Assembly (NCBI GenBank): GCA_964505475.1
Contig: CAZDIJ010000090.1
Coordinates: forward strand, 1-9,983
From: JAGXQV01 sp964505475
GTDB lineage: Bacteria > Pseudomonadota > Gammaproteobacteria > Burkholderiales > Sulfuricellaceae
Direction: 5' to 3'
Length of the DNA: 9,983 nucleotides
The first letter of the stretch is position 1. Each line of letters begins with the position of its first letter. The translations under genes and the position numbers were made by a program. Below are positions 1-5,882 of the stretch, one piece after another. The notes below the pieces were generated by a model. That model did no database searches. It saw only the letters and a list, made by a program, of their open reading frames with translations, and was not told the origin of the DNA.

Positions 1-38
1 TTTACAGCAGACTACCATCTTAAATCGCTGTCTGGAAA

Positions 39-362
39 TTGGGGTCCACTATAGTTTACAACAATGAAAGTCATTTCATGAATATCGAGCAAGCAGTGGT
101 TAAAGAGCAGATTAATTTAGCAACTGTTGACTGCGCATCGGCATTGCTTTACAGGATTGCAATTCCTTATGGACAATATGCAATTACCATATATCACGAT
201 GCCAACAGCAATGGGATTAATGATAAGAACATATTTGGAGCGCCTACCGAAGCATGGGGAGTGTCTAACAATGTGCGCCCATCTTTCCGCGAGCCAAAAT
301 TCAAAGAATGCGTGTTTACCAACGCCGCTTCGAGTACAGCAATTACGATAAATATCCAATAG
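39..362 (+). CDS. DUF2141-type protein, 5' part truncated or frameshifted
   Basis: The C-terminal ~70 residues carry the hallmark of the DUF2141 family: a Y-A-I-x-x-x-H-D segment, then a calcium-loop-like DANSNGINDKN, an F-G-x-P turn and an SNN motif (residues ~46-79). Members are usually exported proteins of about 130-160 residues with a signal peptide; their function is not known. The frame opens after an in-frame stop at 21-23, and the earliest start is TTG at 39 with no clear ribosome-binding site, so signal peptide and first beta strand are missing. They seem to continue in another frame upstream (bases 1-42), suggesting a one-base loss in the G run at 41-44 (see findings). The gene ends in TAG at 360-362, ten bases before the next gene, so the two are probably co-transcribed. 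Its base composition is clearly AT-richer than gcvH and beyond. The family call is firm; whether the gene is intact is doubtful. Confidence 0.7.
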   Translation: MGSTIVYNNESHFMNIEQAVVKEQINLATVDCASALLYRIAIPYGQYAITIYHDANSNGINDKNIFGAPTEAWGVSNNVRPSFREPKFKECVFTNAASSTAITINIQ

Positions 363-371
363 GGGGATATT

Positions 372-611
372 GTGCTTAATCTTATAGAGTTATCAAAAAT
401 GCAGTTTATTGCTCTGCATTTCTTGGTTTTCTTGTCCGTGTTCTCTCTATGGGGCTGGGTCGAGACTGATAACAACTACCTAATTCTGTGCTCGGTTCTG
501 TCGTTTTATGGAGCATTATGTTTTGCATTCATTGGTGCTTACAAACGAAAAAATGGTGCAGAGCAAACCTCGTCTAGCCCTGAATACGCAGCCCCTTTAG
601 CCCCACGTTAA
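372..611 (+). CDS. Small two-helix membrane protein, unknown function
   Basis: I do not recognise this 79-residue protein. Two hydrophobic stretches are visible: residues ~10-30 (MQFIALHFLVFLSVFSLWGW) and ~36-57 (YLILCSVLSFYGALCFAFIG), joined by a short acidic-polar turn (ETDNN). They are followed by a basic stretch (YKRKNG) and a Ser/Pro/Ala tail. A hairpin in the inner membrane with a cytoplasmic C-terminus is the simplest topology. The GTG start at 372 has a purine-rich AGGGGGA at 361-367, only four bases away; ATG at 399 (residue 10) is an alternative with a weaker AGAG upstream. It follows the DUF2141 gene closely and ends ten bases before gcvH. Composition shifts from AT-rich to GC-rich within its last ~15 codons, so its tail may have been created by the junction with chromosomal DNA. 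Confidence 0.5.
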   Translation: MLNLIELSKMQFIALHFLVFLSVFSLWGWVETDNNYLILCSVLSFYGALCFAFIGAYKRKNGAEQTSSSPEYAAPLAPR

Positions 612-621
612 CGCCTTCAAT

Positions 622-1005
622 ATGAATTTTCCCAGCAACCTCAAATACACCGCCAACCATGAATGGGCCAGGCCGGAACCGGACGGCGGCGTCTCCTGCG
701 GCATCACCGAACGCGGCCAGGAACTGCTCGGCGACATGATCTACGTCGGCGCACCGGAAACCGGACGCCGGGTGGCGGACGGCGAAGCCTGCGGCGTGGT
801 CGAATCCGTCAAGGCGGCATCCGACCTGCATGCCCCACTGGCAGGCGAAGTAGTCGCCGTCAACGGCGAACTTGCCGACACCCCCGAACGGCTCAACCAG
901 GACCCCTATGGGGCGTGGATCTTCCGCATCGAACCGGACGATCCCGGCGCCCTGGCGCAACTCCTCGATGCCGCCGCCTATCGGGAACTGGCCAGCGGCG
1001 AATAG
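622..1005 (+). CDS. gcvH: Glycine cleavage system H protein
   Basis: 127 residues, the normal length for H protein. It is the lipoyl-carrying shuttle of the glycine cleavage complex: its lipoyl arm accepts the aminomethyl group from the P protein, hands it to the T protein and is reoxidised by the L protein in the cytoplasm. Family features: N-terminal LKYTANHEWA (7-16), GITERGQELLGD (27-38), the lipoylation motif VVESVKAASD with the modified lysine at K64, and the C-terminal LNQDPYGAWIFRI. The start at 622 fits family alignment, although no good ribosome-binding site precedes it; the upstream small gene ends only ten bases before, so translational coupling is possible. No gcvT or gcvP lies in the window, so partners must be elsewhere. 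H-like proteins also serve as lipoyl relays in lipoate metabolism; sequence alone does not exclude that. Confidence 0.93.
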   Translation: MNFPSNLKYTANHEWARPEPDGGVSCGITERGQELLGDMIYVGAPETGRRVADGEACGVVESVKAASDLHAPLAGEVVAVNGELADTPERLNQDPYGAWIFRIEPDDPGALAQLLDAAAYRELASGE

Positions 1006-1082
1006 CACCGTTCCGGGCGGCCGCGCCTTGCACGCCGTGGAAGGCCGAGGCATACTGGCAAGGCCAGAATCGCATCGGCCAG

Positions 1083-1097
1083 AAATAAATGTTATTT
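1083..1097. repeat. AT-rich palindrome upstream of tpx
   Basis: AAATAA (1083-1088) and TTATTT (1092-1097) are perfect inverted repeats separated by ATG, about 20 bases before the tpx start codon. It lies in a sharp AT-rich dip between GC-rich sequences, so it may belong to the tpx promoter or be an operator half-site pair. No known regulator consensus was matched; this is only a candidate. Confidence 0.3.
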
Positions 1098-1116
1098 ATC
1101 GGTAAAGGAACCCAAC

Positions 1117-1623
1117 ATGAGCACTGTCACTCTCGAAGGCACACCGCAGGAAGTCATCGGAAACTTTCCCCGTCCCGGCGACCAGGCTCACAGCTTCATG
1201 CTGGTGGACAAAGACCTGAACGACGTTTCCCTGAGCCATTTCAAGGGCAAGAAGAAAGTGCTTTCCATCGTCCCGAGCATCGACACGCCAGTATGCGCAG
1301 CCTCCACCCGGCGTTTCAACGAGGAAGCCAGCATCGTCAAGGATGCCGTAGTGCTGGTGATTTCCGCCGATCTGCCGTTCGCCCAGGCGCGATTTTGCGG
1401 CGCGGAAGGCCTGGATAACGTGATTATGCTTTCCACCCTGCGCGGCCGCGACTTCCAGATGGATTATGGCGTGCTTATCAAGAGCTACCCGCTCGCCGGA
1501 CTGTGCGCGCGCGCCGTGATCGTGCTCGACCAGAACGACAAGGTGGTCTATTCGCAACTGGTCCCGGAAATCACCAGCGAACCGGACTATGCCGCGGCGA
1601 TGACGGCGCTGCTAAGCATCTGA
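1117..1623 (+). CDS. tpx: Thiol peroxidase (atypical 2-Cys peroxiredoxin)
   Basis: 168 residues, the standard Tpx length. It reduces hydrogen peroxide and alkyl or lipid hydroperoxides using thioredoxin. The peroxidatic cysteine is C60 in PSIDTPVC, with the active-site threonine at T57; the resolving cysteine is C94 in ARFCGAEGL, 34 residues later as expected for the intramolecular disulfide of this family. The conserved arginine near position 132 (CARAVIVLD) completes the active site. The N-terminal VTLEGTPQEV and GNFPRPGDQA are also typical. The ATG at 1117 has a clear ribosome-binding site, AAAGGA, at 1104-1109. It is separated from gcvH by 111 bases holding an AT-rich dip, so it probably has its own promoter. 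It converges with the 76-residue gene across a hairpin-rich spacer. No odd features. Confidence 0.96.
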   Translation: MSTVTLEGTPQEVIGNFPRPGDQAHSFMLVDKDLNDVSLSHFKGKKKVLSIVPSIDTPVCAASTRRFNEEASIVKDAVVLVISADLPFAQARFCGAEGLDNVIMLSTLRGRDFQMDYGVLIKSYPLAGLCARAVIVLDQNDKVVYSQLVPEITSEPDYAAAMTALLSI

Positions 1624-1627
1624 ACGG

Positions 1628-1645
1628 TTGCCCGGCCAAGGGCAA
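1628..1645. other. Small hairpin just after tpx
   Basis: TTGCCC (1628-1633) and GGGCAA (1640-1645) pair perfectly around a six-base loop, four bases after the tpx stop. No T tract follows, so it is not a canonical intrinsic terminator; it may protect the tpx 3' end. Confidence 0.4.
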
Positions 1646-1665
1646 AACAGTTGGGGGTAGAGAGT

Positions 1666-1692
1666 GACATCGCGGAATACATCCGCGATGTC
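1666..1692. terminator. Perfect 11-bp hairpin between convergent genes
   Basis: GACATCGCGGA (1666-1676) and TCCGCGATGTC (1682-1692) form a perfect stem with the five-base loop ATACA. The position, between convergent tpx and the 76-residue gene, suits a bidirectional transcript end. Neither side has a T tract, so it would be a T-less or Rho-assisted terminator, or an exonuclease block. Confidence 0.5.
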
Positions 1693-1706
1693 TGAATGGC
1701 CAATGC

Positions 1707-1721
1707 CGGGCGGCCTGCCCG
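1707..1721 (-). other. Small hairpin next to the stop of the 76-residue gene
   Basis: CGGGC (1707-1711) and GCCCG (1717-1721) flank a five-base loop immediately beyond the stop codon on the minus strand. It is GC-rich and without a T tract. Together with the hairpins at 1628-1645 and 1666-1692 it fills the convergent junction. Confidence 0.3.
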
Positions 1722-1952
1722 TCAGGCGTAAGTATCGACGCGCGATCCCTTCAGGCTTTGCTCCGCGGCCTTCAGCGCCTGCTGCTGGGATTCGATCTTG
1801 TTGTTCATGATCGCCGTGATCGTGGCGTCGGCCCGGTCGCGTTGCTGTTGCGCACGCTGGGCGACTTGGCCGCTCAGTTGGCGCCCCAGTTCACTCAGTT
1901 GGATCATTTTATCGGTTCCGCTGGAAACCACGCCGATACCGCCGACACCCAT
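1722..1952 (-). CDS. Small glycine-rich/coiled-coil protein, unknown function
   Basis: 76 residues; not recognised. The first 12 residues are glycine-rich and hydrophobic (MGVGGIGVVSSG). Residues ~15-70 are a single predicted polar helix rich in Gln, Ala and Arg (SGQVAQRAQQQRDRADATI, then ESQQQALKAAEQSLKG) with coiled-coil character. There is no signal peptide and no cysteine. The gene is convincingly real: GGAGG (1959-1963) sits six bases before the ATG, base composition matches the neighbours, and an extended -10-like TATACT lies upstream. It is monocistronic, separated from corC by 103 bases. Small helical proteins of this style occur near motility or secretion genes in proteobacteria, but nothing here supports such a role. 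Confidence 0.75.
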   Translation of the reverse strand: MGVGGIGVVSSGTDKMIQLSELGRQLSGQVAQRAQQQRDRADATITAIMNNKIESQQQALKAAEQSLKGSRVDTYA

Positions 1953-2023
1953 GAGACACCTCCGAAATCAAAGCAAAGCATGCCGGCAAGACCGCTCACA
2001 GATGCTTGCCCATGTGAGTTTCA

Positions 2024-2029
2024 AGTATA
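2024..2029 (-). promoter_or_regulatory. Candidate -10 box for the 76-residue gene
   Basis: TATACT on the minus strand (within GGTATACTTG) lies about 72 bases upstream of the start codon at 1952. It matches five of six bases of the sigma-70 -10 consensus. No convincing -35 hexamer at 16-18 bases was found, so this is tentative. Confidence 0.4.
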
Positions 2030-2055
2030 CCAAAAAACCCCTTTATTGAAGCCCA

Positions 2056-2904
2056 TCAACCCGCTTGAGCGTTGGCGGCCGCCCCCGCCGCCGGGCGTTC
2101 CACCAGGAGGCTGTGCAAACGCCGGCTGTCGGCGCGCAACACGGTAAATTTGAGGCCGGCGATGGCGACATGCTCGCCGCGCTTGGGCAGGCGGCCGAAT
2201 TTATGGATCACCAGACCGCCCACGGTATCGTAGTCCTCGTCGCTGAAGGCGGCGCCGAGCGCCTCGTTGAAATCCGCGATCTCGGTGTGCGCCTTGACGC
2301 GGAAGCGCCCCTGGGCATCGGTGAAAATGTTGTCCTCGCTCTCGTCGTAATCGAATTCATCCTCGATCTCGCCGACGATCTGTTCCAGCACGTCCTCGAT
2401 GGTCACCAGGCCGGCCACGCCGCCGTACTCGTCGACCACGATGGCGATGTGGTTGCGGCTGGCGCGGAATTCCTTGAGCAGCACGTTGAGGCGCTTGGCC
2501 TCGGGAATGAATACCGCCGGACGCAGCATGTCGCGCACGTCGAACTCCTCGCCGGCGTAGTAGCGCAGCAAATCCTTCGCCAGCAGGATGCCGATCACGT
2601 CGTCCTTTTCCTTGTCCACCACCGGAAAACGCGAGTGCGCCGTCTCGATGACGAAGGGAATGAACTGTTCCGGCGGCTCGGCGATGTCGATCACGTCCAT
2701 CTGCGCGCGCGGGATCATGATGTCGCGCACCTGCATCTCGGAAACCTGCAACACCCCCTCGATCATCGACAGCGCATCGCCGTCCATCAGGTTGCGCTCG
2801 AAAGCAGAGTGCAGCAACGCGATCAACTGTTCGCGGTCTTCCGGCTCGCGCAGCAGGAAATTGCTCAAACGCTCCAGCCAAGTGGGTTTGTCGGTGTCTT
2901 CCAT
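2056..2904 (-). CDS. corC: CorC/YbeX-type CBS-domain protein (Mg/Co homeostasis)
   Basis: 282 residues from the chosen start MEDTDKPTWLERL. This is a cytoplasmic HlyC/CorC-family protein with an N-terminal helical segment (1-55), a CBS pair (about 64-115 and 128-182, including MIPRAQM, VVDEYGGVAGLVTIEDVLE) and a C-terminal CorC/HlyC domain (~195-270, with TVGGLVIHKFGRLP). Members are linked to Mg2+/Co2+ efflux and, through their linkage to ybeY and ybeZ, to ribosome maturation. It is last in the miaB-ybeZ-ybeY-corC cluster. The frame stays open upstream to ATG at 2970, but those 22 codons are entirely encoded by a palindromic repeat and do not resemble the family, so the start is placed at 2904. 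No ribosome-binding site precedes it, so translation may depend on the upstream gene or on folding of the repeat. Confidence 0.93.
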   Translation of the reverse strand: MEDTDKPTWLERLSNFLLREPEDREQLIALLHSAFERNLMDGDALSMIEGVLQVSEMQVRDIMIPRAQMDVIDIAEPPEQFIPFVIETAHSRFPVVDKEKDDVIGILLAKDLLRYYAGEEFDVRDMLRPAVFIPEAKRLNVLLKEFRASRNHIAIVVDEYGGVAGLVTIEDVLEQIVGEIEDEFDYDESEDNIFTDAQGRFRVKAHTEIADFNEALGAAFSDEDYDTVGGLVIHKFGRLPKRGEHVAIAGLKFTVLRADSRRLHSLLVERPAAGAAANAQAG

Positions 2905-2911
2905 AATTCTG

Positions 2912-2970
2912 GTGATGGGTAATGGGGAATGGGTGATAGGTAAGGCGGGATTATACCCATTACCCATCAC
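2912..2970. repeat. Word-type inverted repeat between ybeY and corC
   Basis: GTGATGGGTAATGGG (2912-2926) and CCCATTACCCATCAC (2956-2970) are perfect 15-bp inverted repeats. The sequence between and beside them reiterates the same words (ATGGGG, ATGGGTGAT, ATAGGT). The right arm contains the ybeY stop codon (2960-2962); the left arm ends eight bases before the corC start. It can fold as a hairpin with a 29-base loop in the intercistronic RNA. Confidence 0.8.
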
Positions 2971-3412
2971 TCATTGCCCGATACGGATCAGGATACCCCA
3001 ATTTTGTGACGATTTGCCGCTCGCAGCGCTCCATCTCCTCGGCTTCGGCATCGTCCTCGTGGTCGTAGCCTTGCAGATGCAGCACGCCATGCACCGTCAG
3101 ATGGGCGTAATGAGCATCGAGCGCTTTATCCTGCTCTTGCGCCTCGCGCGCCACCACCGCCGGGCAGATGACGATGTCGCCGGCGGCATGGGGCAGATCG
3201 TCGTAAACGAAGGTCAGCACGTTGGTGGCGTAATCCTTGCCGCGATAATCGCGGTTGAGCGTCCGCCCCTCCTCCTCCCCGACCAGGCGCAGGGTGATCT
3301 CGGCGTCGCCCTCCAGCGCGGCTTGCGCCCAGCGGCGGAATTGGGGTCGGGGGGGGACGCCCCCGGCTTTCACCGCGTATTGCACGGACAGCGAGAGCGC
3401 CGGGCGAGGCAT
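2960..3412 (-). CDS. ybeY: Endoribonuclease YbeY (rRNA maturation)
   Basis: 150 residues from the chosen start MPRPALSLSVQYA. YbeY is a zinc-dependent single-strand endoribonuclease needed for 16S rRNA 3'-end maturation and 70S quality control. The metal site HGVLHLQGYDH gives three histidine ligands (H108, H112, H118), and the conserved NRDYRGKDYATNVLTF lies at 53-68. The frame is open upstream to ATG at 3466, which would overlap ybeZ by 38 bases; start 3412 matches family N-termini better, but neither has a convincing ribosome-binding site. Codons 18-22 include a run of eight Cs (G8 at 3349-3356 on the plus strand). The usual family end is near KLGYPDPY; the last residues here (RAMSDG) and the stop lie largely in the adjoining palindromic repeat. 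Co-transcribed between ybeZ and corC. Confidence 0.93.
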   Translation of the reverse strand: MPRPALSLSVQYAVKAGGVPPRPQFRRWAQAALEGDAEITLRLVGEEEGRTLNRDYRGKDYATNVLTFVYDDLPHAAGDIVICPAVVAREAQEQDKALDAHYAHLTVHGVLHLQGYDHEDDAEAEEMERCERQIVTKLGYPDPYRAMSDG

Positions 3413-3428
3413 GGCCGAATTGAAGGAA

Positions 3429-4379
3429 CTAGGTTTCGGCACTCGGTTTACGCCGTTCGTAGGCATCGACGATGCGCGCCACCAGCGGATGGCGCACCAC
3501 GTCGTCGGATTGGAAGAAGCTGAAGGCGATGCCGCGCACGTTTTCCAGCACCTCCCTGGCGTCGGTCAGGCCGCTTTTCTGGTGGCGCGCCAGGTCGACC
3601 TGGGTCAGATCGCCGGTGATTACCGCCTTGGAGCCGAAGCCGATGCGCGTCAGAAACATTTTCATCTGTTCCGGCGTGGTGTTCTGCGCCTCGTCGAGAA
3701 TGATGAATGAATGGTTCAGCGTGCGCCCGCGCATGTAGGCGAGCGGGGCGATTTCGATGGTGCCGCGCTCGAACAGCTTGGCCACCTTGTCAAAGCCCAT
3801 CAGGTCGTAGAGCGCGTCGTAAAGGGGGCGCAGGTAGGGATCGACTTTCTGCGCCAAGTCGCCGGGCAGGAAGCCCAGCCGCTCGCCGGCCTCCACCGCC
3901 GGGCGCACCAGCACCAGGCGCTTGACCAGATCGCGTTCCAGCGAATCGACCGCGCTGGCGACCGCCAGGTAGGTCTTGCCGGTGCCCGCCGGGCCGACGC
4001 CGAAGGTGATGTCGTATTCCTGTATCTTGCGCAAATACTGGTTCTGGCGCGGCGTGCGGCCGTGCAGGTCGGAACGCCGGGTCATCAGCACCGGCGCCAT
4101 TTGCTCGTCGTCGGCGACGCGCTCGGCGTTGGCGGCCTCGATCAGCCCCAGTTGGATTTCATCGACGCTCAGCGGGTTCTTGGCGCGCGCATAGAATTTT
4201 TCCAGCACCGCCAGCGCCAGCGCCGCCTGGCGTTCTTCGCCCCGCACCGTGAAATGCTCGCCGCGCCGCGCAATGGTCACGTCCAGCGCGGTTTCGATTT
4301 GCTTGAGATTCTCGTCGAGAGCGCCGCACAAATTGGCGAGGCGGACATTGTCGACGGGAGTGAAGGCGATATCGAACAT
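3429..4379 (-). CDS. ybeZ: PhoH-like ATPase YbeZ
   Basis: 316 residues, slightly short for the family. It is a cytoplasmic P-loop NTPase of the PhoH family, thought to act with YbeY in RNA processing. Seen: Walker A GPAGTGKT at 129-136, Walker B IILDEAQN at 226-233, a sensor-like VITGDLTQVD (253-262), and an N-terminal KH-like/RNA-binding region (~1-95). The ATG at 4379 has AGGGAGG (4389-4395) upstream, inside the last codons of miaB, only four bases separating the miaB stop from this start; the two genes are therefore clearly one transcriptional unit. Often annotated simply as phoH-like; the ybeY and corC neighbours identify it as ybeZ rather than phoH itself. Confidence 0.94.
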   Translation of the reverse strand: MFDIAFTPVDNVRLANLCGALDENLKQIETALDVTIARRGEHFTVRGEERQAALALAVLEKFYARAKNPLSVDEIQLGLIEAANAERVADDEQMAPVLMTRRSDLHGRTPRQNQYLRKIQEYDITFGVGPAGTGKTYLAVASAVDSLERDLVKRLVLVRPAVEAGERLGFLPGDLAQKVDPYLRPLYDALYDLMGFDKVAKLFERGTIEIAPLAYMRGRTLNHSFIILDEAQNTTPEQMKMFLTRIGFGSKAVITGDLTQVDLARHQKSGLTDAREVLENVRGIAFSFFQSDDVVRHPLVARIVDAYERRKPSAET

Positions 4380-4383
4380 GGCG

Positions 4384-5718
4384 CTATGCCTCCCTGACCA
4401 CCACTTCGCCGCGCAGGCTGTGCGGCAAGGCGGAAGTGATGCGCACGTCGATGAATTGGCCGATCAGGCGCGGCTGGCCGGGAAAATTCACCACCCGGTT
4501 GTTGGCGGTGCACCCGGACAGCTCGTTGCCGTCCTTCTTGGCCACGCCCTCGACCAGGATACGCTGGGTGGTGCCGACCATGGCCTGGCCGATGGCTTGC
4601 GCCTGGCTCTCGATACTGGCCTGCAAGCGCGCCAGACGCGCCAGCTTGATCTCCGGCGGCGTGTCGTCGGCCATTTCCGCCGCCGGCGTGCCGGGGCGCG
4701 GGCTGAAGACGAAGCTGAAGCTGGCGTCGAAACCGATCTCCTGCGCCAGCTTCAAGGTCGCCTCGAAATCCGCCTCGGTCTCGCCGGGAAAACCGACGAT
4801 GAAATCCGAGGAAATCGAAATATCCGGGCGCGCCGCGCGGATCTTGCGGATCAGCGACCTGTATTCGAGCACGGTGTAGCCGCGCTTCATCGCCGCCAGC
4901 ACGCGGTCGGAACCGGCCTGCACCGGCAGATGGAGGTAGCTCGCCAGCTTGGGAATTTCCGCGTAGGCGGCGATCAGGCGCGGGGTGAATTCGTTGGGGT
5001 GCGAGGTGGTGAAGCGCAGCCGCTCGATGCCGGGAATTACCGCCACCAGGTGCAGCAGCAGCGCCAGGTCGGCGGGTTCGCCGTCTTCCATCTCGCCCCG
5101 GTAGGCATTGACGTTCTGCCCGAGCAGGTTGATTTCCTTCACTCCCCGCTCGGCCAGCGAACGACATTCCGCCAGCACGTCGTCGAGCGGACGCGATACT
5201 TCGCCGCCGCGGGTATAGGGCACGATGCAATAGGTGCAGAACTTGCCGCAGCCCTCCATCACCGACACATAGGCCGCCGCCCCTTCGACGCGGGCTTGCG
5301 GGAGATGGTCGAACTTCTCGATCTCCGGGAAGGACACGTCGACCTGGGCGCGCCGTTCGCTGCGCCGCGAGGCAAGCAATTGCGGCAGACGGTGCAGGGT
5401 CTGCGGACCGAACACCAGATCGACGTAAGGCGCGCGCGCCACGATCGCCGCGCCTTCCTGGCTGGCCACGCAACCCCCGACGCCGATCAGCAGGCCGGGG
5501 TTCTTCTGCTTGAGATGCTTCCACCGGCCGAGCTGGTGAAACACCTTCTCCTGCGCCTTCTCGCGCACCGAACAGGTGTTGAGCAGCAGCACGTCGGCCT
5601 CGGCGGGATCGTCGGTGCTCACCATGCCCTCGGCGGAGGCCAGCACGTCGGCCATCTTGGCCGAATCGTAGTCGTTCATCTGGCAGCCGAAGGTTTTGAT
5701 GTGGAATTTTTTGACCAT
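4384..5718 (-). CDS. miaB: tRNA-2-methylthio-N6-dimethylallyladenosine synthase MiaB
   Basis: 444 residues from MVKKFHIKTFGCQMN. This radical-SAM methylthiotransferase converts i6A37 to ms2i6A37 in tRNAs reading U-initial codons. It has the N-terminal MTTase domain with three cluster cysteines (C12 in TFGCQMN, C49 in LNTCSV, C83 in GVGGCVASQ), the radical SAM cluster CGKFCTYC (C157, C161, C164), and a C-terminal TRAM domain (~378-441). The frame extends upstream to ATG at 5754, but those 12 residues lie outside the family and that ATG lies inside a hairpin, so start 5718 is preferred; no ribosome-binding site is obvious at either. It leads the miaB-ybeZ-ybeY-corC operon and begins 77 bases downstream of tRNA-Met, with the tRNA's hairpin between them. 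All catalytic residues are present. Confidence 0.96.
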   Translation of the reverse strand: MVKKFHIKTFGCQMNDYDSAKMADVLASAEGMVSTDDPAEADVLLLNTCSVREKAQEKVFHQLGRWKHLKQKNPGLLIGVGGCVASQEGAAIVARAPYVDLVFGPQTLHRLPQLLASRRSERRAQVDVSFPEIEKFDHLPQARVEGAAAYVSVMEGCGKFCTYCIVPYTRGGEVSRPLDDVLAECRSLAERGVKEINLLGQNVNAYRGEMEDGEPADLALLLHLVAVIPGIERLRFTTSHPNEFTPRLIAAYAEIPKLASYLHLPVQAGSDRVLAAMKRGYTVLEYRSLIRKIRAARPDISISSDFIVGFPGETEADFEATLKLAQEIGFDASFSFVFSPRPGTPAAEMADDTPPEIKLARLARLQASIESQAQAIGQAMVGTTQRILVEGVAKKDGNELSGCTANNRVVNFPGQPRLIGQFIDVRITSALPHSLRGEVVVREA

Positions 5719-5750
5719 GCGGGGCGAAACGCTGAGCGCAATGACAGAAA

Positions 5751-5784
5751 GCATAAAGGGCTTGCCCCCGCAAGCCCTTTATGC
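5751..5784 (-). terminator. 15-bp hairpin after tRNA-Met, before miaB
   Basis: GCATAAAGGGCTTGC (5751-5765) and GCAAGCCCTTTATGC (5770-5784) form a perfect 15-bp stem with a four-base loop. On the minus strand it lies 10 bases beyond the tRNA-Met 3' end. The following bases (TTTCTGTC) are only weakly T-rich, so termination may be partial, allowing read-through into miaB 33 bases further on. Confidence 0.7.
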
Positions 5785-5794
5785 ATCGAATTCT

Positions 5795-5871
5795 TGGTGG
5801 TGATAGGTGGACTTGAACCACCGACCCCAGCATTATGAGTGCTGTGCTCTAACCAACTGAGCTATATCACC
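5795..5871 (-). tRNA. tRNA-Met (CAT), elongator
   Basis: 77 bases on the minus strand. The acceptor arm GGTGATA pairs with TATCACC, followed by discriminator A and an encoded CCA. The D arm contains AGCTCAGTTGGTTAGAGC, the anticodon loop CTCATAA carries CAT, and the T arm has GTGGTTCAAGTCCAC. The 5' end pairs fully (G1-C72) and the anticodon stem lacks the three G-C pairs of initiators, so it is the elongator. The same CAT anticodon is used by tRNA-Ile2 with lysidine, but the anticodon arm (GCACTCATAATGC) resembles elongator Met. Confidence 0.93.
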
Positions 5872-5882
5872 GAAAGCGTGGC

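Noticed and set aside
2065..2922. Long plus-strand frame opposite corC (and similar ones opposite ybeZ, miaB and prs)
   Set aside because: These are antisense shadows of GC-rich genes, with His/Arg/Gly-rich low-complexity translations and no ribosome-binding sites.
2905..2970. 22-codon N-terminal extension of corC starting at 2970
   Set aside because: These codons translate the word-type repeat and overlap ybeY; the family sequence begins at MEDTDKP.
2906..2990. CRISPR-like short reiterated words
   Set aside because: The repeats are 5-9 bases, irregular and inverted, without spacers of constant length.
3413..3466. Longer ybeY start at 3466 overlapping ybeZ by 38 bases
   Set aside because: The extra 18 residues do not resemble YbeY N-termini; not excluded because neither start has a good ribosome-binding site.
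5719..5754. Longer miaB start at 5754
   Set aside because: The extra 12 residues are not family-like and the ATG lies inside the tRNA-Met hairpin; MVKKFHIKTFGCQMN is the normal beginning.
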